From: an uncultured Mollicutes bacterium
GTDB taxonomy: Bacteria > Bacillota_I > Bacilli_A > Acholeplasmatales > Anaeroplasmataceae
Length of the DNA stretch: 64,000 nt
Assembly: GCA_900540705.1 (NCBI GenBank)
Contig: UQGR01000001.1
Coordinates: 1-64,000, forward strand
Direction of reading: 5' to 3'
The notes under the pieces are model-generated. The model did not search any database, had not been told where the DNA came from, and worked only from the letters and a program-made list of their open reading frames with translations. Shown in pieces: positions 26,556-34,454 of the stretch. A program made the position numbers and the translations under genes. Each line of letters starts with the position of its first letter. The stretch's first letter is position 1.

Positions 26556-27631
26556 AGCACTTCTCCAATCTTTAAGCCACAACAGAACGCAAACATCAAA
26601 TTATAGCCTCCACATAATCCATCTATATCTAGCACTTCTCCGCCAACAAGGATATGAGGCTCCTGCTTCAATCTGAGCTCATCCGTGATAGAATCAATCG
26701 CTATTCCTCCAGATACCACCTGGGCAAATTCAAAATCATAAACACCAAGAATTTTAAATGAAAAATTGGTAAGCAGTTCTTCTATCTGAGATAGGGAGTA
26801 CTGCAAAAAATATTCTGCAAGTTTCGGATGAATAAGTCCCTGAAGCTCTTTCTTATCAGAAAGCTCAAAGTGCATTCCTGGAATTAAATTTAAAGAAATA
26901 TAGCAATTTTCCTTATTCTCTAACCTCGCATAGATACTAGAAAGATTCATAATACAGATTCCTGAAATTCCATCTCCCTTTAAAATGACCTCTCCTTGTT
27001 CCTTATGAAGCACCTTTCCATTTTGCAGTAAGGAGGCCTCACATTTAAAGCGCACTCCAGCAAGTCTTTTAAAGTCACAATCTAACCGAAAGCCTACAAG
27101 ACTTGGAGCCAAGGGCTTTTGTTTTAATGGGAAAGAATCTAGTATATGATAAAAGCCCTCTTGTTTCTTCTTGATGAAGGAGGCAATAGAGCCTACCGCT
27201 AGAACTATATAATCAAATGGACCACGAACCCCATTGATATAATATCTTCCATTAATTTTAGAAATATCCTCAACAACGAAATTTTCTACAATTTTTAAAG
27301 AGGCAGGGTTTAAACAATTGAGCACCGTCTGGGAGGATTCACTATATGGATATATTCTTCCTGCTTCATCTGTCTTAGTGAAAAGACCAATGCTTTTATA
27401 AAAATCTATAAGCTTTGGATAATAAGTCTTCACCAGCTCATATCCAAAAGGATGATTATAGTGGATTGGTAAAATTTCCGTATTCCCTATATTTGCCTTG
27501 CCATTTCCACTGGCTAAGATTTTTCTACCACATAGGCTTTTTTCAAATACCTCGTAGGAGATATGGTTATCTTCTAATATTCTAGCTAGAACCAGTCCAC
27601 AGGCTCCACCACCAATAATCGCAACCTTCAT
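26540..27631 (-). CDS. Flavoprotein of the HI0933/BaiN family
   Basis: About 363 residues with the N-terminal dinucleotide-binding motif GGGACGLVLA. KILASGNGKANIGN near residue 40 is the family signature of HI0933-like flavoproteins, including the bile-acid enzyme BaiN. GGEVLDIDGLCGGYNLMFAF near the end is the C-terminal FAD motif. Members are reductases of often unknown substrate; a bile acid role cannot be concluded from sequence alone. The start is ATG 27631 with GAGG eight bases before it. Confidence 0.9.
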   Translation of the reverse strand: MKVAIIGGGACGLVLARILEDNHISYEVFEKSLCGRKILASGNGKANIGNTEILPIHYNHPFGYELVKTYYPKLIDFYKSIGLFTKTDEAGRIYPYSESSQTVLNCLNPASLKIVENFVVEDISKINGRYYINGVRGPFDYIVLAVGSIASFIKKKQEGFYHILDSFPLKQKPLAPSLVGFRLDCDFKRLAGVRFKCEASLLQNGKVLHKEQGEVILKGDGISGICIMNLSSIYARLENKENCYISLNLIPGMHFELSDKKELQGLIHPKLAEYFLQYSLSQIEELLTNFSFKILGVYDFEFAQVVSGGIAIDSITDELRLKQEPHILVGGEVLDIDGLCGGYNLMFAFCCGLKIGEVLCNIK

Positions 27632-27698
27632 ACCGCTCACCTCATTTATATAGCTCTATTCTATCATTTTCATAGGGAAAAGACAAACTTTTCCAGAA

Positions 27699-27720
27699 AA
27701 AAAAGCCTAAAATAGGCTAT
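27699..27720 (-). terminator. Terminator after acyltransferase operon
   Basis: On the minus strand AGCCTA/TAGGCT (27705-27719) with a short loop is followed by eight T. It starts two bases after the acyltransferase stop codon. Confidence 0.85.
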
Positions 27721-27721
27721 T

Positions 27722-28522
27722 CTAATCTTCTAATTTTTTCTGATAAAAAGCTTCATAGCAGGTTTTCCAAGCTTTTTCATTCTGATTCTTCATATATTCC
27801 TTATTTTCCTTTAAGGATAAATCCGCTCTAGGATAAATTGGGTCTAGGACATGTACTATAAACTTTCTCTTTTCCAATCCCTGCTTATCCACCTTTTTCA
27901 GCTTCTTAAAGGTAATGAAAACAGGGAGAATAGGAACATTACTTTTGGCAGCATAATGAAAGGCGCCAATTTGAAGTGGTCTTGGCTTTTCATAGCACCA
28001 CCACTCCGAGCGTTCAGGGAAAAAGCTCACAAAATGCTTCTTCTTTAAATACTTTTCGAGATGAGTATTAAAATTTTTCATACCATCGTGACTTTCAGAA
28101 AAAGGCATAATTCCATAGGCTCTCATATAGGTGCCTAATCGACATTTCATATTGTTAAATTCAGCAACAGTGTAATGACAGCGATGTGGCCAAAGCGCCT
28201 TCCCTAAAGCAAGAGCGTCTAGCTTATTTACATGGTTACAGGTTACAATTGCACCTGTCTTAATTTGCTTTATCTTATTTTTCCCAAGAACACTCGTTTT
28301 GAGCCAAAAATGATTGACCATGAAACAATACGGACGGACAATAAATAATCTCAAAAAGAAATAAGCTATCCTAAGATAAAATGGCTTATCGAAGCGATAG
28401 TCCTTTGTGACCTCATAATACTCAGGATAAACTATAGGATCTAAATGATCATTAAATCTTTTTTCAGCTTCTGCTAATTCTATTTTATCTAAAACATCCT
28501 TTGTAGTTTGACTTAAATTCAT
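27722..28522 (-). CDS. PlsC-like acyltransferase
   Basis: This is an acyltransferase of the 1-acylglycerol-3-phosphate family. The catalytic block is NHVNKLD (H-x4-D) near residue 97, and FPERSEW near 165 corresponds to the glycerol-phosphate-binding block. A short hydrophobic stretch around 50-70 suggests membrane association. It ends an operon in which a GT2 and another acyltransferase precede it. Together they may build an acylated glycolipid, though this is inference. AGGAGG lies eight bases before the ATG. Confidence 0.85.
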   Translation of the reverse strand: MNLSQTTKDVLDKIELAEAEKRFNDHLDPIVYPEYYEVTKDYRFDKPFYLRIAYFFLRLFIVRPYCFMVNHFWLKTSVLGKNKIKQIKTGAIVTCNHVNKLDALALGKALWPHRCHYTVAEFNNMKCRLGTYMRAYGIMPFSESHDGMKNFNTHLEKYLKKKHFVSFFPERSEWWCYEKPRPLQIGAFHYAAKSNVPILPVFITFKKLKKVDKQGLEKRKFIVHVLDPIYPRADLSLKENKEYMKNQNEKAWKTCYEAFYQKKLED

Positions 28523-28534
28523 ACCATAAGCCTC

Positions 28535-29830
28535 CTATTCTGTTTTTTCAAAGGCTCCCTCCTGAAACTGAACACGTTCAATTCGCTTCCAGTCTACCTT
28601 TTGTTTTAACGCAAAGCATTTGATCATAACACCAATATAGCCCATATAGTAAAGCGGATGGGTTAGACAAATCCAGATTCGAGTGAAGAAATTCATCCTC
28701 ATATATTTCCGGTCCACCACCATACAGCGAATAGTCATCAGAAGCATCCCCAAGTAAATGATACCTATAGAGCAACCAGCTAAGGCAAAATAATAGGTAG
28801 ATAATGGGCTATGATCAAAATGTAAAATGGTTCCTAAGGCCAAAGAGAAAATCGTGGCTAGGCAAAGAAATCCAAAATACCAATAAACATAATAAAGACA
28901 ATGAAAGGAATAAAAATTCAGTTTATCTTCTTTTGTTTTTATATTCTCTCTAAGCTTATCATCATAAATTCTATCACAATGGACAACACCACTCATCCAG
29001 CGCTGCCGACGAATATTAGAAACATGTAAGCTAGTAGATTCCTCCACATAACAAACAGCGTAAGATACATATTCCGTAGAATAATGATGAAGGGCACAGC
29101 TTCTTTGAAGCTCAATATCCTCAGTTAGAGTCTGTTGATATGGCCAGCCATTCCAGCTTTCTACTAAGCTAGAACGAATCATAAGTCCCGTTCCTAATAC
29201 CATAGTGGTAATTCCTCGATCAGACTTTGCCCGGTTCCCAAGCTCAGACATTAAGGTCCAAATCATTCCATTACATCTAGATGCCCAGCTGTTTGACTTT
29301 TTATCATGATTTAAGTAATTTTTAACGACAAGCTTAGAATTGTAGACGTCCTTTCCACTTCCTAGGGCATTGTTCATTTCAGATAAAAATTTTTCATCAA
29401 GTAAGCAGTCTGCATCAATGATGATAAAGGCATCATAGTAGCCCTTCTTTTCTTTGCAGATTTCCTTCATACAATAATCTAGAGCATGCCCCTTTGTCTT
29501 TTGTTTTTCATCGACATAGAAAAATGCGGTAGGCATAATTTCCTTAATCATATCGATGGTAGGATCCTGCTTCTCCTTCACGACTACATGGACATCAAAG
29601 CACTGCTTGTCATAGGTTTGGTTTAACAAGGATTCTATTAAGGGTAAAACAGTTTTTCCCTCATTTCTCGCTGGAATCACAATAGCGAGCTTATGGTTCT
29701 TGTCATACTGCGTTCTCTTTTGTGGCTTACTACAGGTAAACCACCAAACAAGTCTTCTTCGATAGGCACTTAAAAACGCTATAGTAGCAAGGGCAATTAC
29801 GCCAACTGAAACATAAAATAAGATATCCAT
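28535..29830 (-). CDS. Membrane glycosyltransferase, family 2
   Basis: Residues 1-20 form one membrane helix. The cytosolic GT-A domain follows with VIPARNEGKT near 50, the DAD metal-binding motif near 142, TED near 242 and RQRWMSG near 285. This set matches processive or glycolipid-making GT2 enzymes. Three or four helices follow from residue 300. The donor and acceptor are unknown. It lies between two PlsC-type acyltransferases and overlaps the upstream stop codon (TAATG). Confidence 0.88.
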   Translation of the reverse strand: MDILFYVSVGVIALATIAFLSAYRRRLVWWFTCSKPQKRTQYDKNHKLAIVIPARNEGKTVLPLIESLLNQTYDKQCFDVHVVVKEKQDPTIDMIKEIMPTAFFYVDEKQKTKGHALDYCMKEICKEKKGYYDAFIIIDADCLLDEKFLSEMNNALGSGKDVYNSKLVVKNYLNHDKKSNSWASRCNGMIWTLMSELGNRAKSDRGITTMVLGTGLMIRSSLVESWNGWPYQQTLTEDIELQRSCALHHYSTEYVSYAVCYVEESTSLHVSNIRRQRWMSGVVHCDRIYDDKLRENIKTKEDKLNFYSFHCLYYVYWYFGFLCLATIFSLALGTILHFDHSPLSTYYFALAGCSIGIIYLGMLLMTIRCMVVDRKYMRMNFFTRIWICLTHPLYYMGYIGVMIKCFALKQKVDWKRIERVQFQEGAFEKTE

Positions 29831-30600
29831 TATAAGGCTTCCTCTCTTTTAACATACTTAATTTTTTCATAGGTACTATGCTTACTTTGTTCTAGCATAG
29901 CCTGATACACACTTCTATGTAGCTCCTCTTGAGCTGTTTTACTATCTACATCTGCATTCGGATAAAATGGACCATCTACATAGGCTGTAATATGAGTCCG
30001 AAGCCTACCCTTTTGGTATGTGACTGTAAAGGAATACACTGGACAATTTTCCTTTACAGGATAAGCAAACGAAACGGATTTAAAAGGTCTGATTTTCGTA
30101 TAATACGGCCAGATATGAGCCTCAGGATAAATCATAATAACTCTTTTCTTCTTTAAATGAATTGATAGTGCTTCTCTAAATTTCCGCATTCCACTCATTT
30201 TATTTGGTATCGGAAGAGCTCCCACCATTGCCATAAAATTTTTAGTCCCAGGCATACTGAGGTTATCAGCGTTCACTACAACCATCACTCGTTTCGGAAA
30301 ACAAATCACAGAGGGCATATATCCATCGGATGGAACGTGGGTATGATTCGCATACATAAAATATCCATCCTTCTTATGCTTCTTCAAAACCTTTCTATTT
30401 TTCACCTTAAAGGAAAACTTGCATTTCATATATAGAAAGGCGATTGGAGTCATAATGATTCTATAAAGAATAAAACTAATAAAATTCCAGAAAACAGAAC
30501 GTTTATATTTATAGGTCTCATCTACTGAAATTGTGTTTCTTTGAATCCCTGAAAATTCATCAGAAAGCTCGTCATCATAATAAATAACCTTATCCTTCAT
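29830..30600 (-). CDS. PlsC-like acyltransferase (H-x5-D variant)
   Basis: About 256 residues, with two hydrophobic stretches near 35-60. The conserved block is ANHTHVPSDG, in which the catalytic histidine and aspartate are five residues apart instead of four. YPEAHIWPYYTKIRPF near 185 supports membership of a known Firmicutes acyltransferase subgroup. It begins the three-gene lipid operon. A promoter with a 12-base palindrome over the -10 lies upstream, and an XRE regulator is divergent. Confidence 0.82.
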   Translation of the reverse strand: MKDKVIYYDDELSDEFSGIQRNTISVDETYKYKRSVFWNFISFILYRIIMTPIAFLYMKCKFSFKVKNRKVLKKHKKDGYFMYANHTHVPSDGYMPSVICFPKRVMVVVNADNLSMPGTKNFMAMVGALPIPNKMSGMRKFREALSIHLKKKRVIMIYPEAHIWPYYTKIRPFKSVSFAYPVKENCPVYSFTVTYQKGRLRTHITAYVDGPFYPNADVDSKTAQEELHRSVYQAMLEQSKHSTYEKIKYVKREEAL

Positions 30601-30617
30601 AGGCTCCCTCCTTATAC

Positions 30618-30650
30618 GTATAATTATACTTAAATGTTAAAAAATTCCAA
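30618..30650 (-). promoter_or_regulatory. Promoter of lipid operon with overlapping palindrome
   Basis: On the minus strand TTGGAA (30645-30650) and TATAAT (30623-30628) are 16 bases apart. The perfect palindrome GTATAATTATAC (30618-30629) covers the -10 element, so a repressor bound there would block initiation. Confidence 0.6.
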
Positions 30651-30692
30651 CCTAAAGCCTTCTACACACTCTAGAGAGTTATATTTTAGAAC

Positions 30693-30707
30693 TCTACTGT
30701 GAGTAGA
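30693..30707. promoter_or_regulatory. Inverted repeat, candidate XRE operator
   Basis: TCTACT-GTG-AGTAGA is a perfect 6-bp inverted repeat with a 3-base centre, placed between the divergent lipid operon and the XRE gene. A second, looser repeat (AGAGTT ... AACTCT) overlaps it. The size suits a dimeric helix-turn-helix protein. Confidence 0.5.
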
Positions 30708-30759
30708 ATTGTAAGTAGATACTAGAATTATCCTAAAAAATATGCTAAAATAAGTGCAT

Positions 30760-31350
30760 ATGGAAGATTTAAAGAAAGTAATCAGTCAAAATTTAATAGA
30801 ATTGAGAAAAAGAAAAAAATACACACAGGCTGATCTTGCAGAAATACTTCAATATTCTGATAAAGCAATATCAAAGTGGGAGAAAGGAGAGTCACTACCT
30901 GATATTGAGGTTCTTTATCAAATATGTAATCTATATGGAGTTACTCTAGACTATTTAACCCATGAAGGAAATTATGAAGAAAAACAGGATTATGTAAAAA
31001 AGGATACAACCGTAGTGAATAAAATCATCATTACCCTTCTTTCTGTATCCTTGATATGGTTTATGGTACTAATCGTCTATGTGTATGCCTTTGTTTTAAA
31101 CGACATCAACCTATGGATTCTCTATGTTTGGGGTGTACCTGCTTCTGCCCTACTGATTCTCATCTTTAACAGTATTTGGGGAAAGAGAAAATTTAAGTTT
31201 GTGATTCTTACTGTTTTAACCTGGTCATTTCTTGCCTCTATCTTTTTACAATTCGTTTATCTAGAGATGTCCTATCAGGTATGGGCAGTATTTTTACTAG
31301 GAATCCCTGCACAAATTGCCATTATGCTGTGGAGTCAGTTAAAAAGATAA
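30760..31350 (+). CDS. XRE-family regulator with C-terminal membrane domain
   Basis: Residues 1-65 form an XRE helix-turn-helix (LRKRKKYTQADLAEIL ... KAISKWEKGESLPD). From residue 90 on four hydrophobic helices follow, so the DNA-binding domain is tethered to the membrane. I choose ATG 30760; a GTG six bases earlier is in frame. No Shine-Dalgarno is visible, and TAAAAT at 30745-30750 puts the transcript start within a few bases of the ATG, so the mRNA may be leaderless. It probably regulates itself or the divergent lipid operon. Confidence 0.88.
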   Translation: MEDLKKVISQNLIELRKRKKYTQADLAEILQYSDKAISKWEKGESLPDIEVLYQICNLYGVTLDYLTHEGNYEEKQDYVKKDTTVVNKIIITLLSVSLIWFMVLIVYVYAFVLNDINLWILYVWGVPASALLILIFNSIWGKRKFKFVILTVLTWSFLASIFLQFVYLEMSYQVWAVFLLGIPAQIAIMLWSQLKR

Positions 31351-31365
31351 AAGCTTGCTTCATAG

Positions 31366-31396
31366 AAAAAGAAAAGGGATTCCTTTTCTTTTTTTT
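31366..31396 (+). terminator. Terminator after XRE gene
   Basis: AAGAAAAGG pairs with CCTTTTCTT across a 4-base loop, followed by seven T. Confidence 0.85.
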
Positions 31397-31397
31397 A

Positions 31398-31431
31398 TAA
31401 AAAAAATTACCAGTAAGAGCTTTACTGGTAA
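31398..31431 (-). terminator. Terminator after GT4 gene
   Basis: On the minus strand TTACCAGTAAAG pairs with the matching 3' arm (31407-31431, 10 bp of stem), followed by eight T. It sits back to back with the XRE terminator. Confidence 0.9.
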
Positions 31432-31439
31432 TCTGAAAA

Positions 31440-32585
31440 TTATTTATTTTTCTTGGCATTCATTTCATTTATGGAAAGCTGGAATACCTCTTCTAGCTGA
31501 CTTACACAATTGTCAATGGAGTACTGCTTAGCATATTCCTGGTATTCTTTGCTTCTTTGTTCTTTTTCTTCAGGATGCTCCATGTAATACTCAATTTTTT
31601 CCTTTAAAGAGGCTGCATTACCATGTTCAAAAAGATTGGCATCATCTAGGGCAAACTGATTCGTTGCAGAAATTTTACTGTCAGAAATGATAGGAACCAA
31701 ACCACAGGTAAAGGCCTCCATACAACTGATAGCCTCAATTTCAGCATCAGAGGCATGGACATACAAATCGCTATAATTGATTACATCAATCAATTCCTTC
31801 TCTTCATAAAAACCAAAAATAGGCGGATTGGTCATCTTTTCACTCAAGGATTCCAAATGACTACGCCATGGCCCCTTGCCGGCAAAAATCAACTGAATTT
31901 GGGATTCATATTTAGATTCTAAAACCGCCTTAATGATTAAATCCTGCCGTTTTTCGACTGATAATCTTCCAATCATAAGAATTACAAATTTATCCTGCAA
32001 TTCCTTTGGTTTGGCAACTTCCTTCTTCTGGAAAACCTCACTTACTCCATTGGAAATGACATGCAAGTTTGCCGTATAGCCATGTTCCTTCAATTGTCCT
32101 GCAATCATATTGGAAGGACAGTGCACATGATTAAATTTATTATAAAATTTTTTAAATTTTTTATAAATTAAATTATTTACTCCACTTAGCTTATTCATAT
32201 GCAGGGTAGAGGTTATATTCTCTGGCTGTAAATGAAAGGCAGCCGTAGTTGCAATATGCATTTGATCACATAGCTTCTTTCCTAACCTTTGACAGCCAAA
32301 GGGAAGTAAAAAATGAACAACGTCACTTCCAGAAATGGCTTCCTTTAAAACCTTTTTATTCTTCTTTGCAAAAATAAAGCCCTGTGATTTTGATACCTGA
32401 TATAGTACAGGAATCTTACTGATTCCCAGTTCAAAAGCCTTATCCTTATCTATATTATCCACCGTTGAAGCGGCTATTTTGACCGTATGACCATGTCTCA
32501 TTAATACCTCAGCAAAACGCCTTGTGGTCATAGTTGTTCCATTAGATGCTTGTGCATAGGAATCAACAATTAATGTAATAATCAT
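31440..32585 (-). CDS. Glycosyltransferase family 4
   Basis: This is a GT-B fold enzyme of about 381 residues. The N-terminal domain starts with VDSYAQASNG and T-x-R-x-F-A-E. AAFHLQPENITST near 120 is typical of one lineage of Firmicutes GT4 enzymes. In the C-terminal domain VILMIGRLSVEKRQD (about 205-219) and the E-x7-E segment DAEIEAISCMEA (about 280-292) form the nucleotide-sugar site. Several relatives glucosylate diacylglycerol; that role is plausible next to the lipid genes but unproven. ATG 32585 is preferred over the upstream GTG. Confidence 0.88.
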   Translation of the reverse strand: MIITLIVDSYAQASNGTTMTTRRFAEVLMRHGHTVKIAASTVDNIDKDKAFELGISKIPVLYQVSKSQGFIFAKKNKKVLKEAISGSDVVHFLLPFGCQRLGKKLCDQMHIATTAAFHLQPENITSTLHMNKLSGVNNLIYKKFKKFYNKFNHVHCPSNMIAGQLKEHGYTANLHVISNGVSEVFQKKEVAKPKELQDKFVILMIGRLSVEKRQDLIIKAVLESKYESQIQLIFAGKGPWRSHLESLSEKMTNPPIFGFYEEKELIDVINYSDLYVHASDAEIEAISCMEAFTCGLVPIISDSKISATNQFALDDANLFEHGNAASLKEKIEYYMEHPEEKEQRSKEYQEYAKQYSIDNCVSQLEEVFQLSINEMNAKKNK

Positions 32586-32652
32586 AAAACCCACCCTTTT
32601 CTATAAATCATTATACAATAATCACATTTTTATGACAAGAAAAATTGTAAAG

Positions 32653-32687
32653 AAAAAAGCTAAAATATGGAAAATCCATAGTTTAGC
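32653..32687 (-). terminator. Terminator containing the stop codon of the SGNH-like gene
   Basis: On the minus strand GCTAAACTATGG pairs with CCATATTTTAGC (32659-32687), followed by six T. The TAA stop (32683-32685) lies inside the stem. Confidence 0.88.
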
Positions 32688-33174
32688 ATAATTCTAATAT
32701 CGCCTTAGACATATCATTATCATCTAGGACAACATAGGAGACCATTTTCGTGGTGTTGCCTTCATAGATATAATCTATATTTCTAGCAACTGCAGTTTTA
32801 TCTATGATATCTTGAATACGGCAAGCTTTTTCATCCTTCAGCAATTCACTAGGAAGACTTACTAAAAGTGGTCTTACATTCTTAGCAGTTAAATCATCTA
32901 TGATGTCTAAGAGATCCTGCTGGAACTGTGCACTATTATCTAAATCTGCTTCTCCTAAAGCTAAAATACAATCGTCATACATCCCTTTAATAATCAAATT
33001 TTGAATTAAATTTTTAGCACGAGAAATCGTGAGTCCCTGAAAAGAAAAGTTATCAATGTCATGATTTTTAGATAATTTTACAGAGGCCTGCTTCTTTGTT
33101 GTAACATAGCGACCATTTTCAAGTTTAATGTCTTGAAATAAACTACCACCAAATATTCCAATTCTTTTTCTCAT
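32683..33174 (-). CDS. Uncharacterised protein, possible degenerate SGNH hydrolase fold
   Basis: A 163-residue cytosolic protein. The opening IGIFGGSLF resembles block I of GDSL/SGNH hydrolases. ILALGEADLDN near 85 sits where block III (G-x-N-D) is expected, but has E-A-D. VRPLLVSLP near 115 fits the next strand. The C-terminal D-x-x-H block is not evident, so it may not be an active esterase. I do not recognise a closer family. It has a strong promoter and is divergent from the DUF1836 gene. Confidence 0.6.
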   Translation of the reverse strand: MRKRIGIFGGSLFQDIKLENGRYVTTKKQASVKLSKNHDIDNFSFQGLTISRAKNLIQNLIIKGMYDDCILALGEADLDNSAQFQQDLLDIIDDLTAKNVRPLLVSLPSELLKDEKACRIQDIIDKTAVARNIDYIYEGNTTKMVSYVVLDDNDMSKAILELC

Positions 33175-33209
33175 AATATCACTCCTTTTGACATCTAGTT
33201 TACGATACT

Positions 33210-33238
33210 AGTTTACACCAATCAAATTAACTTGTCAA
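33210..33238 (-). promoter_or_regulatory. Promoter of the SGNH-like gene with CTAGTTTA direct repeats
   Basis: On the minus strand TTGACA (33233-33238), 17 bases, then TAAACT (33210-33215). On the plus strand CTAGTTTA occurs twice, at 33195-33202 and 33208-33215, the second over the -10, and may be a regulator site. Confidence 0.78.
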
Positions 33239-33257
33239 CCTTTTTTTTGAAAAATAA

Positions 33258-33286
33258 TTGTAATTTTAAAAATTTTGTGATAAAAT
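33258..33286 (+). promoter_or_regulatory. Promoter of DUF1836 gene
   Basis: TTGTAA (33258-33263) and TAAAAT (33281-33286) are 17 bases apart. The transcript would start near 33293, immediately before the GGGGTG ribosome binding site. Confidence 0.75.
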
Positions 33287-33306
33287 ATTGAATGTGGGGT
33301 GAAAGA

Positions 33307-33894
33307 ATGGAATCAATTAACAATATTTTAGGAAAATGGTTAAATGAGTTAGACAAGTTCTCATATAAAGATTATACAGATTTACCAGATATAGATTTAT
33401 ATATGGATCAGGTGGTTACGTTTTTAGAAAAGCAATTGGCAATTTTTCAAACCTCCTCTTTGGATAAACAAATCACATCCTCAATGATTAACAATTATGT
33501 AAAGGGAGAAGTCGTTTCTTCTCCTATCGCTAAAAAATATAATCGTGAGCATTTGGCTTTAATTGAGGAAGTATGCACACTGAAGCAGGTTTTAACTATT
33601 GCTGAAGTAAAACAGATTTTAGATGAGCGTTACCGCAAGGATACCATAGCTAAGGAAGAAATTTTTAATACCTTCAAGGAATTAGTAAATCAGAAAAACA
33701 AGGAAGCTATTGAATCTACTAGATCTCGATTGGATACTATTGAAATGAACGATCTCAAGGGTTTAACAGATTTAGCTATGGATTTGGCACTTACGGCAAG
33801 TGCTTATATCTCTATCAGTAAAAGAATTCTTTTCTTAAATAAGCTGTTCCAGGAACAACAGGAAAACAAGAAAAATAAGGATGAAGAAAAGTAA
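33307..33894 (+). CDS. DUF1836 domain protein
   Basis: About 195 residues, helical, cytosolic. The segment around residues 50-115 (ITSSMINNYVKGEVVSSP-type, then REHLALIEEVCTLKQVL) is characteristic of DUF1836, a Firmicutes family with a MerR-like winged helix and no established function. The C-terminal 60 residues are amphipathic. ATG 33307 is preferred because GGGGTG lies six bases upstream; the ATG at 33292 coincides with the transcript start. It is one of the few plus-strand genes. Confidence 0.8.
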   Translation: MESINNILGKWLNELDKFSYKDYTDLPDIDLYMDQVVTFLEKQLAIFQTSSLDKQITSSMINNYVKGEVVSSPIAKKYNREHLALIEEVCTLKQVLTIAEVKQILDERYRKDTIAKEEIFNTFKELVNQKNKEAIESTRSRLDTIEMNDLKGLTDLAMDLALTASAYISISKRILFLNKLFQEQQENKKNKDEEK

Positions 33895-33920
33895 AATGGG
33901 TCTAGAAAACCCATTTTTTT
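33895..33920 (+). terminator. Terminator after DUF1836 gene
   Basis: AATGGG/CCCATT with a 9-base loop, followed by a T-run. The convergent SpoIIIAH-like gene ends at 33919, inside the T-run. Confidence 0.85.
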
Positions 33921-34407
33921 ATACACTACTTGATGTCGTTGAAACCTTTACCGTGTAATTGCTATTAAATTTTTCCTTAGCCAGTCTTGAGATACTGATG
34001 AAGGTTGCTTTGGTTAGTTCTTCTTCTGTATACACGTCAATTACGATATAGTTATCCTCTAATAGAACCAAGACATCTTCAAAGTTTAAGGAAGCCATCA
34101 GCATTTCTTCTAATGCAATTTCATCAATCTTAGTTTGTCTTAAAGAAGTTATCAATGCATTTTCTTTTTCAACTTCAGCTACACTTAGCTTTCCAGACGC
34201 TATTTTAGCCTCGGATTCTTCTATTAAAGCATTTACCTCTTCAATACTTTTCATTCTTGCTTCTGCAAATTCTGGATTCGTTGTAGTTGTATCTAAACTT
34301 GGTGATCCAACAGGCTCAGTGGTTTTATTCGCTTCATGGATGTAAAATATAGACATCATAACTACTACGGCTAAAAGTAAAATTGGTAATCTAAGTTTCT
34401 TTTTCAT
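33919..34407 (-). CDS. SpoIIIAH-like membrane-anchored protein
   Basis: This 162-residue protein has one N-terminal membrane helix (residues 7-23), a spacer rich in T and E, then a helical segment and a C-terminal alpha/beta domain (about 95-155). FEDVLVLLEDNYIVIDVY followed by LTKATFISISRLAKEK matches the ring-building domain of the sporulation channel protein SpoIIIAH. In classical spore formers it closes an eight-gene spoIIIA operon and pairs with SpoIIQ; here it stands alone. AGGAGAGGG precedes the ATG. The fold assignment is fairly sure, the role less so. Confidence 0.75.
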   Translation of the reverse strand: MKKKLRLPILLLAVVVMMSIFYIHEANKTTEPVGSPSLDTTTTNPEFAEARMKSIEEVNALIEESEAKIASGKLSVAEVEKENALITSLRQTKIDEIALEEMLMASLNFEDVLVLLEDNYIVIDVYTEEELTKATFISISRLAKEKFNSNYTVKVSTTSSSV

Positions 34408-34454
34408 GTAATTATCCCTCTCCTATAGTAAATTATATGAGAGGGAATTTTCTT

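Noticed and set aside
26540..27631. Assigning a bile-acid role to the BaiN-family flavoprotein
   Set aside because: The family is broad and the window holds no other bile-acid genes; the sequence shows only the flavoprotein fold.
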